This document shows positions 15,801-24,731 of a stretch of 64,000 nucleotides of DNA, in pieces (the first letter of the stretch is position 1; every line of letters starts with the position of its first letter). Both the position numbers and the translations under genes were made by a program. Location of the stretch: NCBI GenBank assembly GCA_002390845.1, contig DGQT01000050.1, positions 1-64,000 on the forward strand, in the 5' to 3' direction. Under the pieces are notes generated by a model that was not told the origin of the DNA, made no database searches, and saw only the letters and a list, made by a program, of their open reading frames with translations. The stretch is from Chitinophagaceae bacterium UBA4407. Its GTDB lineage: Bacteria; Bacteroidota; Bacteroidia; Chitinophagales; Chitinophagaceae.

Positions 15801-17808
15801 GCCCATCCCAATGATACTGCATGGTGGTAATATCGGCACCCTGTTTTATATTGTCTTCAAGGGTTTGAATATGCCTGCCCTTTTCATCGTAGTACTCGGT
15901 GGAATTTAAAAAAGTATTGGTACCAAGTACCCTTACCATACTGCCCGTAGGGAAACTCAAGGTGCGTTTAGATAATGCAATGGCAATCACATTCGGGTCG
16001 CTGGTACTGTATGCAGTGGTATTGTGAAAATTATTGTCAAATGTTTTTACACCCGTAAAAGAATAATCATCATAAAACTGGTATTTTAAAATTGTGTTCT
16101 TTAAGGGGTCACCTAAATCTGTGGCGCTGATCGGGTTACTGAAAACCGCCACACTTACCGTAACTACAGGCGTGGCGGCCGTGGCATCTATCTGTGCGGT
16201 AAAATTATCATTGGTTGCACTAGCAAAACTGCCGCCTTCGTCAGAGGCGAATGTAATACTGTTTCTGGCAGAGTAAGTTACTATACTTGTATTGCGGGTA
16301 TCAACTACAAGGTCGGTAATGGGCTCCCCGCTATTGGTTACAGTTACCGTATTTACAGTAACTGCCGCCGCAATATCAGCCTGTAACTGGCTGATGGTTT
16401 TTGTGGTTCTGTACAATGTGGTAATGGTAACACGGTCCAGTTCATCATACAGGTTGGCCGTCCATTCGGGCGGGCTTTTTTGTGCCTGGTTACCATCCTG
16501 CATAAAAACCACTCTGTCCCTGCTGTCGTAGACCATATTTAAAGGGTCAGCACCTGGTGCTTTCTTTAAAACAGTCCTGCCTTTATCATCATATTCGTAA
16601 CGGAAACAAAATTCATTTAATATAGCCTGCCCGTTGGTGCCTGCAAAACTCCATGTGTTGGCATCTAAGTATTTAACCGCTTCCGGCTGCAGCACATAGC
16701 GCAGCAAACCAAAATCATCATACACATTGTAAGTACATATCCATCCTGAATGTGAAGCTGTGGGTACATCATCTATCTGTACTTTTTTTAATATCAGTTG
16801 CCCGGATTGATTGGTGTATTCGATAACTTTTTTGAGGTTCTCATCAATCTGTGTTGTTTTATAAAGTGTATTGGCAGCGTAGACCCCAATATCTGAGGGT
16901 ATAGATCCTGTAGTATAAGCAATAGTAAATATTTGCACATTATCCGTGGCATCGTTTAATTCGTATGCTGCCTGGTTACCATTACTAATTGCCCAGGAAG
17001 CACCGGGTGCATTCACTTTCATTACCCTGTTCAGTGGGCTGTTATCGTAAGTAACAATATTGCTGAATGCGGAAGTTTCACTATATACTGCAGTGTAATA
17101 AGCTGCCTGGTCAGTGGTAGGAGCTACTTTATATTTACCCGCTTCAGTGGCGGCAGTAGTGGTATAGGGAAGGAATTGTTTTGGCTGCCTTCCATATACA
17201 TCGTATTGTGAAAACTGCACCATATCGCCCCAGGTACTGCTGCCCTGTGCAGGTGTGGCAGTTTGCTTGCTTATTTTTTCTACCGGCCTGCCTAAACCAT
17301 CCAAGTAAGTAGTACTTTGCAGTTTTTGTCCGATAGTCAGTTGGTCAACTGCTTTCCAGTCGGTGGTAATGCCTGTGGTGATTACATCATGTTCGCGTAT
17401 ATAATTGAGGTTTTCCCAATTAACAGAACTCAATTGTAATTCAATAATATTGGAGTAAATGTAATTATTGGCATTGGATGCGTCTGTTGTCTTTCTCCTG
17501 AAATAAGTAGTTTGAGTAAGTGGCGCAGTAAATGTATAACTGGTTAATGAGCCAATAGTGGAATAACTGGTAAAAGCGGGGGATGTACTGGTTTGCCACT
17601 GGTAGGTAAGGGTTATGTTTGTATAAACAGGAGATACAATTTCTACCAGTTGAGATGGTATGGTATTATAATCAAAATTATACATACCACTTACAGTGCC
17701 AACAGAATAGTTGGGGTTTGGGTTCCACTGCGCAAAAGATTTACCAGATATACCTGACAAGCCAATGGCGAGGAGCAGTGCAAGCTTTACAGTTTTTATT
17801 TGTTTCAT
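12814..17808 (-). CDS. RHS-repeat polymorphic toxin with variable C-terminal tip
   Basis: Very large exported protein of 1664 residues. Residues 1-27 are a signal peptide (MKQIKTVKLALLLAIGLSG...SFAQ). Around residues 138-200 is the Bacteroidota-type N-terminal RHS domain (DUF6443-like), with VITTGITTDWK and TYLDGLGRPVEK. YD/RHS repeats follow (VYDDFGLLRYVLQPEA, YEYDDKGRTVLKKAPG, YDYDDMGRLKTKHLDPG, YDLNGNLL). The conserved RHS core end, YDYGFRNYDAQIGRFTQLDP to DMDGLE, ends near residue 1397. The last about 265 residues are unrelated to RHS, more A+T-rich, and end with a charged motif region (RNDRWINSKINQGYKIYDKG, RSPFYELE). This tip is the likely toxin; its activity is not recognised. The probable immunity gene follows at once. 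Confidence 0.85.
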   Translation of the reverse strand: MKQIKTVKLALLLAIGLSGISGKSFAQWNPNPNYSVGTVSGMYNFDYNTIPSQLVEIVSPVYTNITLTYQWQTSTSPAFTSYSTIGSLTSYTFTAPLTQTTYFRRKTTDASNANNYIYSNIIELQLSSVNWENLNYIREHDVITTGITTDWKAVDQLTIGQKLQSTTYLDGLGRPVEKISKQTATPAQGSSTWGDMVQFSQYDVYGRQPKQFLPYTTTAATEAGKYKVAPTTDQAAYYTAVYSETSAFSNIVTYDNSPLNRVMKVNAPGASWAISNGNQAAYELNDATDNVQIFTIAYTTGSIPSDIGVYAANTLYKTTQIDENLKKVIEYTNQSGQLILKKVQIDDVPTASHSGWICTYNVYDDFGLLRYVLQPEAVKYLDANTWSFAGTNGQAILNEFCFRYEYDDKGRTVLKKAPGADPLNMVYDSRDRVVFMQDGNQAQKSPPEWTANLYDELDRVTITTLYRTTKTISQLQADIAAAVTVNTVTVTNSGEPITDLVVDTRNTSIVTYSARNSITFASDEGGSFASATNDNFTAQIDATAATPVVTVSVAVFSNPISATDLGDPLKNTILKYQFYDDYSFTGVKTFDNNFHNTTAYSTSDPNVIAIALSKRTLSFPTGSMVRVLGTNTFLNSTEYYDEKGRHIQTLEDNIKQGADITTMQYHWDGRLLSAYSSHSTAYSGYSSFGILTKNLFDNIGRITSVQKKYETGSNDFKTIASYDYDDMGRLKTKHLDPGYTGSGKNELEALTYSYNIHNEITGINKDYALKTPGKYDKWGNFFGFYLGYDDNTNFTIKQLDGHVTGQLWTTQGDDAQRKYDYTYDNAGRLASAVFKEKPKTTDVWDNSKMDFSVKGPTSSKIAYDLNGNLLSMIQKGVMPGSSAPVNIDNLTYTYSNYSNKLLKVVDGVITQNSGVSGDFKDGTNTGDDYVYDKNGNLTVDNNKGASISIYNFLDKPETITITGKGVIKIVYDAEGNKLQKIFTPQGGTAVTTTYINQFVYRDNTLQYINFEEGRIRVITPVSTSNGYDGLTIDGNIALPGSKEGVFDYFIRDYQENVRMILTEEIHNGSNKCTMESSRATAEEPVFGQTGAGNEVVKTRFAVGSIPGQSTGGGWQNALIGSSVSKLAKNSTQGMAGPNALLKVMAGDVINATTQYYYQNPVTNAAGTTTLTTDIINALLQVINGSTSTSSLVKGGSNNIGTQLTGNSGFGNITEPDVNNAGGTNPKAYLTIIFFDERFNYVSDGSISSRAFSADAGGSNASLTLANIKAPKNGYAYIYLSNESTEPVYFDNFNVGLNRGRIIEEDHYYAYGLKIAAISSQKLPDPNEGNIDNKNLYNDKELFDDADLDWYDYGFRNYDAQIGRFTQLDPLTWEYPELTNYQYASCEPIANIDMDGLEKASAVLNFSYSYTTESRLFLPGLQAGATKVVEKTAASGLNITSLTVNVTKIGVAISDNTRLAPRPILSFNNSPPQATIRTYTPGAMDNWSNSESFLGKATYSIADDIYVSVQLFRDRAYKQHLGGGHVNNNQAIKSFGNTLAYIMPIGGIETGTAEKVLATGSEKSIVIGEGMQVVKSTAKELQKQGINAKWYQAWGKNFPKNRLLTLEELAASLARNDRWINSKINQGYKIYDKGIDPTRLTRSPFYELEQSILKQRNYPVIKLPR

Positions 17809-17904
17809 CTGACTTACAGATTTTTATGGGAAATATTTTTGCCAATTTTTTTGTTACCTGAAACCTATATTACTGCCGCTATTAAAAGTTGAAATAAGAA
17901 ATAG

Positions 17905-17952
17905 CCCCTGAAGTGAGTGACACAACCAAAGCTGAACTTATCAGTTTAGCCA
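17905..17952. repeat. Palindromic element, single B arm (minus orientation)
   Basis: AAGTGAGTGACACAACC is the reverse complement of the B arm without its GTAC end, followed by AAAGCTGAAC. It lies in the 220-bp gap between the two giant genes. Confidence 0.7.
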
Positions 17953-18028
17953 GCAAATAAAATATTCTTTTATTTTAAACTTTGTATAATATTGATTGAA
18001 TGCATATTCAATTAATTAAGCATTTTAA

Positions 18029-21000
18029 TTACCAACTGCCCCCACTGGTTCCTTTACAAGGATATGCCTGGTTTGTATTTAATACTCCATTTATACTAGT
18101 TACAGAAAGCATAGGGCTATTGGCCGTGGTATTGGTTGAATTGTTTATAACCGCTGTTGTATTAATAGTAACAAAATTTGCCGGCATTGTAAACGTAATG
18201 GTACAGGAAGTGCTAAAATTTGTTGTTGTTGTATTTGTAATATGCGGTGAACTGTTTGAACTGACTTGATTTGCAGCCGAAACACTTATAACAACACCTG
18301 CACCATTCGATATTCCATTCCATTGAATCTGTCCACTGAAACTTAATGTAAGAACTATAACATCCCCAACATTCCCATACATTTTTAAAACTGAGTTTAT
18401 TGCCGGGCAATTGGTTTGCAGTGCCGGCAGGTACTGAGTAGCAGGGCATGCGGTGGGATTATAGCCCACGTCTTTCCATGCCTGAGTACCAAAGGAACTG
18501 CTATTGGGATTTACATCTGTTAACAATGCCAACTGGTGGCCTGTATTTGCGGTTCCATCCTTTTCGCACATAAACTGCGGGTTATCTGATTGCCAATCAG
18601 GAACAGTACTAAGTGTGCATACCCGGTGAGTAATTGAATTTGCATACGACTGGCCATTGGCATCAATTTCATCTTGTGCCATCTGGTCAGCATCTGCCTG
18701 GCTTATGGTGGAAGTATATTTTGCAGCAGCAACTGAATAGGTAATAATACCCCCATCATATCCAATGGGACAATTTTCTGTAACAAAACTGGCTGATTTG
18801 GCAGCATTGTAAAACAACTGTATACAGGTACCCAAACTATTGGCATTCGTTTGCCCGGATGTGTTTATCTCGTTTTCAGCTTTCTGGTCTGCATCTGCCT
18901 GGCTGATTAATGAAGAATATTTATTCGCGGGAACAGTGTAGATAACGTTGCTACCAATATAACCTGCGGAACAATTACTTTTAGTAAATATTTCTGAAAT
19001 GGCCCTGCTGGAATAAGTACCGGGGCAACCATTTTGTTTGTTAGAAACGGTATTGTATTCATACATTTTTACAATATTCCTATATTCATCCCGTATTAGT
19101 TTTTGCCTGCCCAACTCATCATACTCATAATAAGTAATACGGTTGTTTTCATCACATTCAGAAGTTTTACCAATTATTTCATCATAAGACACCGTACGCA
19201 TCCTTGCTGTTTTGGGGTACAACCTGAGTTCGTCAATATTGGCAGTACCTGAAACGGTTACTGAAGCAGCACCGGCAGTAATATCGTATTCATAATAAGT
19301 GAAACCACTGATTGTGGGGCCGGATTTTACTGAAGCTGAGCCACTGCTTACATTAACGGTAACGGCTGTACTTGCCCATAAAGAAAGTTTGTAAGGTTTG
19401 GTAGTATTGAGGGCAGCATTAAAACTCTTTCCTGCTGATAAAGCAAAATACTTAGCTCCTGTTATAGAAGTACCGGCTAACTGGGTTGCTGTTCCCGTTA
19501 AAGCCCAGCCACCAAAATTTGCTGTTTCAAAACTAGTGTAAGCGGGTTTATCAAGATTGGGATCTGCATTAATTACTGAAGCAATAATATATTTATCGTT
19601 ATAATCATAAATATTGGTGACTATATGATTTCCTTCGTCTTTCATGCCAATTAAATTACCCGAAACAGCATTGTAAGTGAAAGATTGGGTTTCTTTATAA
19701 GAGGGATTAGATAAACTTCCGGGACCGGAATAATAAGTAAAAACAGATTGGGGTTGAGCAAACCTTTGCTCAAGTACCCTTGATGGTTTTATATCGCCAT
19801 TTGTAAGTTGTGTAAATTCTGTAACTTTTTCATTAAGATACTGAATAGTTGAGCTGCCGTTTTTTTGTAAAGAATTTGTTGATTCAACAGGAAGCGCAAC
19901 GATATTAAAACTATTTAAAGTATTTAAAATACCAGAAGTATAATCTGATGAATATTTTATTTCCTGGTAATTTTTATCGCCATTGCTTTGTGTAGTGGTT
20001 ATTTTACTAACCTGGTAATTGTAAGGGTTGTATTGATACTTTGTTACAGTTTCCAGATAAATGGCCGTACTGTTTTGTTTATATGTTCTCTCATAAGTTG
20101 CTGTATCTTCAACCCTGCCTGTATAAATATAATAAGGATCTACAATAAGAATATCAGGTAAAGTTTGGGTTTGGTACGAAGCATCTGTATTATATTTTGT
20201 TATATCCGACCAATCGGTATTACGTTGTGAATAATTTTTAACTACCAGGCATTTACAGGATGAATAATCGGGGCAGGCAACCCTGCTTGCTATCCCACCA
20301 GTATCACAAAAAAGACGCTTTGCAAGTGAAAAATTATACCTGTTTTCTATCTTCTTGATTGTATCGCCGTTGGTGTTAAATACAGTGGTAATTTTAGGCA
20401 ACCCGTAAGCCCAATTAGCATAACGCTGTTTCTGGGAACTAGATGTATTACTGCTTTCCCATATAGGATAATCATCGGAACTGGTAAATTCCTGCACCGT
20501 TTTACCAATTCCCCCGGTACCCTGGACTACCTCGACCCTTTTAAATTGAACAGGTAGCGGGTTAATATTATTTAAATCGGAGTTATAATAAACAGTGGAA
20601 GTTGTGGATCTGGAAGTATTTAACAAACATGAAAAACCAATATCAATAATACTTGTAATAATGTCAATAATTACCGCACCGGGTCCTGTTATCTCGCCGA
20701 TAAGATTGATTACATCTATCACGGTCTGAATTGTACTTACTACATCAGCAACTACAGATAGAACATTCAATAATTGCTGCCCTGCAGTAATAGACACCGC
20801 ATCTGTATGCGACAAAATACCGGGGTACAAAAAATGATGGCTGCATTCCCCGAATATTTTTGGGAATTTAAAATGCCAATAGGGATACTCCGGCACATAA
20901 TCATTGTATCCTGTTGTAGAATTATCCGGCATTTCCAATCCCCACATCGAAGGTGGGTTTCCTGAAGTACTAAGTATATAATTATAATTAGTAACAATGG

Positions 21001-22660
21001 GGTTAGTACAGCCATTAGAATACCCCCCATCAGTTAAACTGGTTTTGGAGACCTGCACCCCACCAACAGGTTGCACTAACTGGCCTGGAATAATACCTTT
21101 GTTTTGCACATAGTCATAGGTAAGGGTTCCGCCTGTAGGGTAAATGATTTGGCGTAATAGGCCATTTCTTGCAAATAAATCTTTGGGATTGAGTATGGGG
21201 GTTGAGTATCCATTCTTCATAAAACATAACCCCTGCGTTTCGCTATTGGATAATTGTGCCAATGATTTGTCTGCAGAAACCGTATTATTATTAAATGCTT
21301 TACTATTATCCCCATTATAAAACCCCCAAATATCTCTACGGATACAAAAGGGGGGCGGCACATAATCGTCTGAATTACTTGAACCCATATAATAATCAAA
21401 AAGATATGGGTTATCATCACCTTTTAGGTCAGGGCCAATTTTTTTAACCGAAAGCAGGCATAACCTTGCAACAGATTTTTGATAACTACTAACTGGGGTG
21501 CCATACCTATTTAAAATAAAATAACTCGTATTTAACTGGTATCTTGAAAGATAACGGGATTGATAACTAATATCAACTGAAGACAAGGCGAAATCTCCCA
21601 ACAGATCAATTCTTGCACCACCATAATTGAATGTAACTGTGTGCCCGTCAGGATATGAAATTGAAGATATTTGTGGAACCTGGGTTTTCGAAAACCTGTG
21701 TGAAATAATTGAATAATTGTTTTGTGGAAAATAAGAAATACTTGAACCTGCATTGTTATTAATGCTAAGATCTGTAGCAGAATAATTAATAGTTATAACC
21801 CTTGATGTAAGCGGATCTTGTATTTCAGTTAAATACCAGCTATTTATTATATATGGGTTTACAATATCATACTTATCAAATGAACCTTCGTGATAAACAT
21901 GATCCCTCCTAAATTTGGGTTGCGTTTGCATTTCAACGAGGTTCGCATCGCAATAACTGGTTTTGAGTACTTTCGACAATCCATGTTTTGTAAATTTGTA
22001 AATCAATCCGTTCTCATCTTTAATATTGAAAGAAGTAATATAGGTCCGTATTCCAGATGTAGTATTGGTAGTCATTGTTACATCTCTTGTAAACCACCCT
22101 ATTAATTTACTTTCACCAAGAAACAAACAGTAATCACTGTTATTTTTACTTAATGCAAACAACCCACTTCTCCCGTTAAACTGAAAAGAAAAATAATCCA
22201 ATTCCTTATCAATTGCAATAGCGTTATGTTGTTTATAAATATGATTTTTATCGCCGAAAATGGGGTACTTTGTTAAAGCAAGTGGGCACCCCTTTGTATA
22301 AGCATTATTGGTATTTTCAAGGTAACCAGCAGGGTATTTATTTTCATCTTCCACAATTTCTGGTGAAGCACTTGTGTATGCTTTTTGATCGTCTGGCTCA
22401 CCCACTTGTATGCGGGTAATTACTCCTCCAGCAATTAAGTTCCAGCCCTGTCCAACATTTGATGCTACTTCGTCAACTTTTAAGCCATTACCAGAATTAT
22501 AATCCAACGCAATTACAGAATTCAATCTGCTTTTATCATCCTGCCAGTTAAACATTGGTAAACTAAAAGTTGCACTACCTTTTTGCAGATTTACCTGGGC
22601 ATCGATCCTTATCAAACAAAAAATAAATAAGCAAAAAATAAATAATATTTTTTTACACAT
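18029..22660 (-). CDS. Giant RHS-like surface protein with DUF5977 repeats
   Basis: Exported protein of 1543 residues with a hydrophobic signal segment (MCKKILFIFCLFIFCLIRIDAQ). The N-terminal part (KGSATFSLPMFNW, VGQGWNLIAGGVITR) matches the start of Bacteroidota RHS-family proteins. A few YD-like motifs follow (YDYNDKYIIASV, YYEYDELGRQKLIRDEY). Between about residues 1220 and 1350 lie two DUF5977-type units, each with a Cys-x-x-GY...YTVPANKYSS-like segment and an ISQADADQ motif. The end carries a beta-rich domain and no obvious toxin tip. It lies directly upstream of the RHS toxin gene on the same strand, so it may be a partner or a stalk in the same surface system; that is inference. Confidence 0.75.
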   Translation of the reverse strand: MCKKILFIFCLFIFCLIRIDAQVNLQKGSATFSLPMFNWQDDKSRLNSVIALDYNSGNGLKVDEVASNVGQGWNLIAGGVITRIQVGEPDDQKAYTSASPEIVEDENKYPAGYLENTNNAYTKGCPLALTKYPIFGDKNHIYKQHNAIAIDKELDYFSFQFNGRSGLFALSKNNSDYCLFLGESKLIGWFTRDVTMTTNTTSGIRTYITSFNIKDENGLIYKFTKHGLSKVLKTSYCDANLVEMQTQPKFRRDHVYHEGSFDKYDIVNPYIINSWYLTEIQDPLTSRVITINYSATDLSINNNAGSSISYFPQNNYSIISHRFSKTQVPQISSISYPDGHTVTFNYGGARIDLLGDFALSSVDISYQSRYLSRYQLNTSYFILNRYGTPVSSYQKSVARLCLLSVKKIGPDLKGDDNPYLFDYYMGSSNSDDYVPPPFCIRRDIWGFYNGDNSKAFNNNTVSADKSLAQLSNSETQGLCFMKNGYSTPILNPKDLFARNGLLRQIIYPTGGTLTYDYVQNKGIIPGQLVQPVGGVQVSKTSLTDGGYSNGCTNPIVTNYNYILSTSGNPPSMWGLEMPDNSTTGYNDYVPEYPYWHFKFPKIFGECSHHFLYPGILSHTDAVSITAGQQLLNVLSVVADVVSTIQTVIDVINLIGEITGPGAVIIDIITSIIDIGFSCLLNTSRSTTSTVYYNSDLNNINPLPVQFKRVEVVQGTGGIGKTVQEFTSSDDYPIWESSNTSSSQKQRYANWAYGLPKITTVFNTNGDTIKKIENRYNFSLAKRLFCDTGGIASRVACPDYSSCKCLVVKNYSQRNTDWSDITKYNTDASYQTQTLPDILIVDPYYIYTGRVEDTATYERTYKQNSTAIYLETVTKYQYNPYNYQVSKITTTQSNGDKNYQEIKYSSDYTSGILNTLNSFNIVALPVESTNSLQKNGSSTIQYLNEKVTEFTQLTNGDIKPSRVLEQRFAQPQSVFTYYSGPGSLSNPSYKETQSFTYNAVSGNLIGMKDEGNHIVTNIYDYNDKYIIASVINADPNLDKPAYTSFETANFGGWALTGTATQLAGTSITGAKYFALSAGKSFNAALNTTKPYKLSLWASTAVTVNVSSGSASVKSGPTISGFTYYEYDITAGAASVTVSGTANIDELRLYPKTARMRTVSYDEIIGKTSECDENNRITYYEYDELGRQKLIRDEYRNIVKMYEYNTVSNKQNGCPGTYSSRAISEIFTKSNCSAGYIGSNVIYTVPANKYSSLISQADADQKAENEINTSGQTNANSLGTCIQLFYNAAKSASFVTENCPIGYDGGIITYSVAAAKYTSTISQADADQMAQDEIDANGQSYANSITHRVCTLSTVPDWQSDNPQFMCEKDGTANTGHQLALLTDVNPNSSSFGTQAWKDVGYNPTACPATQYLPALQTNCPAINSVLKMYGNVGDVIVLTLSFSGQIQWNGISNGAGVVISVSAANQVSSNSSPHITNTTTTNFSTSCTITFTMPANFVTINTTAVINNSTNTTANSPMLSVTSINGVLNTNQAYPCKGTSGGSW

Positions 22661-22831
22661 ATACTAAGAATTAGAGTATTTACTGCCTCATTTAAAAATC
22701 ATAATCAATTATTGCTAATAGCCCTGCTTTACATTTTTAAGGTAACCTTTAGATATTTTTTATGTTTTATAGTAGGTTCAAAATATAAGCAACCACATTT
22801 GGAAGACAGCTTATGTTCTTTTGAACTTAAC

Positions 22832-22882
22832 TTCAGTACTACTATTAGGTTTCTGTTGTCTCACTTATTTATACTTTTATAT
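22832..22882. repeat. Decayed palindromic element (B type)
   Basis: GTACTACTATTAGGTTTCTG followed by TTGTCTCACTTATTTATACTT aligns with the TTGCTACTATGGAGCTTTTG plus B arm of the copy at 29032-29115, with several substitutions. The rest of 22661-22974 shows no gene. Confidence 0.45.
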
Positions 22883-22974
22883 ATAAGCTCTGCCCAGTAT
22901 CTATCATCAACATTATGGTAAACATTATTCATGATTTTAGAGAAGGTTATACTCAGGATCTCGCTTAAACAAAT

Positions 22975-24492
22975 TTAAAAATTCCACCCAACCCTAAACT
23001 TAAGTGCCTGCCCCTGCGGCACTTGCTTTGCAGCTAAAAAATCATACAACAACTGCATCTTTCCTTCTTTTTTCCCCACTTTATATTTTTTACTCAACCC
23101 CATCAATGCGCTTCGTTGCCAAACATCAATATTCTTTAAGTAAGAAAAATCATTAAATCGTTGCAAATAATTGTATTCAAAGCCGCCACTGATCCAAATA
23201 CTGCCTTTGAGTTTTATATCGGCATAGCTGCGCATTCCGATACCTTCATTCGTAAAGTGTATATGGTTTAAACCATTGCCCCAACCCAGTTTATATGCAG
23301 CGCCTATGCCTATTACAGATTTATCATTCAGTTTGTAACCAAGTGTCAATGCCAGGTCGCTGGTAGAGGGCAGCAGGAAACGGCTTTTTTCGCTCTGTAC
23401 ATTAAACCCGTATTCCAGCCTTTGCAGGAAAGGTTTGGTGTGCTGGCTGTTTGGTTTAAAATCAGGCATTGCCATATCACTGCTGCCACCACCTAATTTA
23501 CTAATCTTATCTTTCAGTACATTCATTTGTTGCTGTGCTGCACCAATCTGCTGCTGCATATATTGCTGGGGATTCATTCCTCCTTCTGATGCACTAAGAC
23601 TGCCTAACCTTTCTTGCAGTTGTTGTTGTATACTTGCCCTGGTTTGCAATCCTGCCAAGGCTTGTGGCGTGCCATAATTATCAGGTAATCTGAATAATTG
23701 AGCCAGGTAACTATGTTTTTGCATGAAGTTTTGAAATGCTGGTAAATTCCTTACAGAAGCTAAAAGTTTCTCCTCAAGTTTCTTTTTATCATGCAGCATG
23801 GCCTTGTATTCCAATAACCGTTGCTGGTAATACACAACTTCTTTGTTATACCCAAGCAATTCCTTGGCAAGCCCGGTATTTGTAAGGGCTGATTTCAACG
23901 TAGATTCTCTTTCTTTGATGAAGTTTTGTATATTATTGGCCTGTTGCAGTCTTAACTGTAATTCCTGCAACTGGCTGCTTACTGCTTGTATCTGTTGTAG
24001 TTTTTGTAATACCCCGCCTTGTATTACTCCCTCTCCTTTGGAGAGAGTTGGGGTGAGGTCAGACAAGGGGGGTATGGGGCCGCTTAAATACTTCATCAAC
24101 GTTTTTATACTGTCAATACCGGGTATGTATTCAGTTAGTGGATTCGCAATTGTTTTATCTACTGATGATTTTAGTTTGGTCTGTAGTTCCTGATATTTAT
24201 TCTGGTTTTCTGAAAATAATTCTTTGGCTTTTGTACTATCAATCCCCTGTAGTTTCTTTTGCAGCTTTGCTTCTCTTTGCTGCATGCGTTTCAGCAGGTT
24301 TTCTGTTTGCTTTTCAACAGTACCGGTTAGTTTACTGTATTTATCATTTATAGATTTGAGAGATTTTGAAGAGATAGCCTCAATTGATTGAAGTACCTCT
24401 TTTTGGTGTGCCTGTGCAGCAATATCAATCCCCTGCGAAAAAGACACAGAATAAAATAAAATGATACTTGCTATAGTTAAACTTAACCTCAT
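22975..24492 (-). CDS. Coiled-coil outer-membrane beta-barrel protein
   Basis: Protein of 505 residues: signal peptide (residues 1-19, ending VSFSQ), then long Gln/Lys/Leu-rich coiled coils (about 25-330: NLLKRMQQREAKLQKKLQG, QQIQAVSSQLQELQLRLQQA, MQQQIGAAQQQMNVLKDKIS), then a C-terminal barrel-like half with alternating strands (LALTLGYKLNDKSVIGIGA, SIWISGGFEYNYLQRF) ending in the terminal Phe (FRVGWNF). The shape suggests an outer-membrane anchor with a periplasmic or external stalk. It lies within the RHS region on the same strand and may belong to that system. Residues about 139-161 are the translation of an inserted intergenic-type repeat (see 24011-24076). No named family recognised. 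Confidence 0.65.
   Translation of the reverse strand: MRLSLTIASIILFYSVSFSQGIDIAAQAHQKEVLQSIEAISSKSLKSINDKYSKLTGTVEKQTENLLKRMQQREAKLQKKLQGIDSTKAKELFSENQNKYQELQTKLKSSVDKTIANPLTEYIPGIDSIKTLMKYLSGPIPPLSDLTPTLSKGEGVIQGGVLQKLQQIQAVSSQLQELQLRLQQANNIQNFIKERESTLKSALTNTGLAKELLGYNKEVVYYQQRLLEYKAMLHDKKKLEEKLLASVRNLPAFQNFMQKHSYLAQLFRLPDNYGTPQALAGLQTRASIQQQLQERLGSLSASEGGMNPQQYMQQQIGAAQQQMNVLKDKISKLGGGSSDMAMPDFKPNSQHTKPFLQRLEYGFNVQSEKSRFLLPSTSDLALTLGYKLNDKSVIGIGAAYKLGWGNGLNHIHFTNEGIGMRSYADIKLKGSIWISGGFEYNYLQRFNDFSYLKNIDVWQRSALMGLSKKYKVGKKEGKMQLLYDFLAAKQVPQGQALKFRVGWNF
24011..24076. repeat. Palindromic repeat inserted in frame in a coding sequence
   Basis: Outer ends ACCCCGCCTTGT and ACAAGGGGGGT are near-perfect inverted repeats; the centre holds CTCTCCTTTGGAGAG, a palindrome, next to GTTGGGGTGAGG. 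On the coding (minus) strand it reads as LTPTLSKGEGV, a peptide known as the hallmark of translated intergenic repeats of this kind in Bacteroidota. It keeps the frame of the 505-residue coiled-coil protein. Confidence 0.8.
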
Positions 24493-24587
24493 ATAAGCGT
24501 AGTTAACCGGTTTATTATTTTCTTTAAAAAAATACTGTTACCGCTTTGTTATCTTTTATGTATCAAACAGCATTACTGTTACGAAAC

Positions 24588-24650
24588 CCCTGTTGCGTTC
24601 TTAATCCAGTATGTCTCTTCGGAACGCACTCTTATACTTTTAATTCATTA
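24588..24650. repeat. Palindromic element, A arm split by about 26 bp
   Basis: CCTGTTGCGT and CGCACTCTTATACTTTTAATTC are the two halves of an A arm, separated by about 26 bp (TCTTAATCCAG...CTTCGGAA). The split lies exactly inside TTGCGT-CGCAC. Another A-like CCGCAACGC remnant lies at 24659-24667. Confidence 0.6.
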
Positions 24651-24731
24651 TTCATCTGCCGCAACGCAAAAAAAACTCACTAAATGCTGCACCCTGTAAT
24701 GGTCGTGTTATTATTTACAATTTTTACCTGT

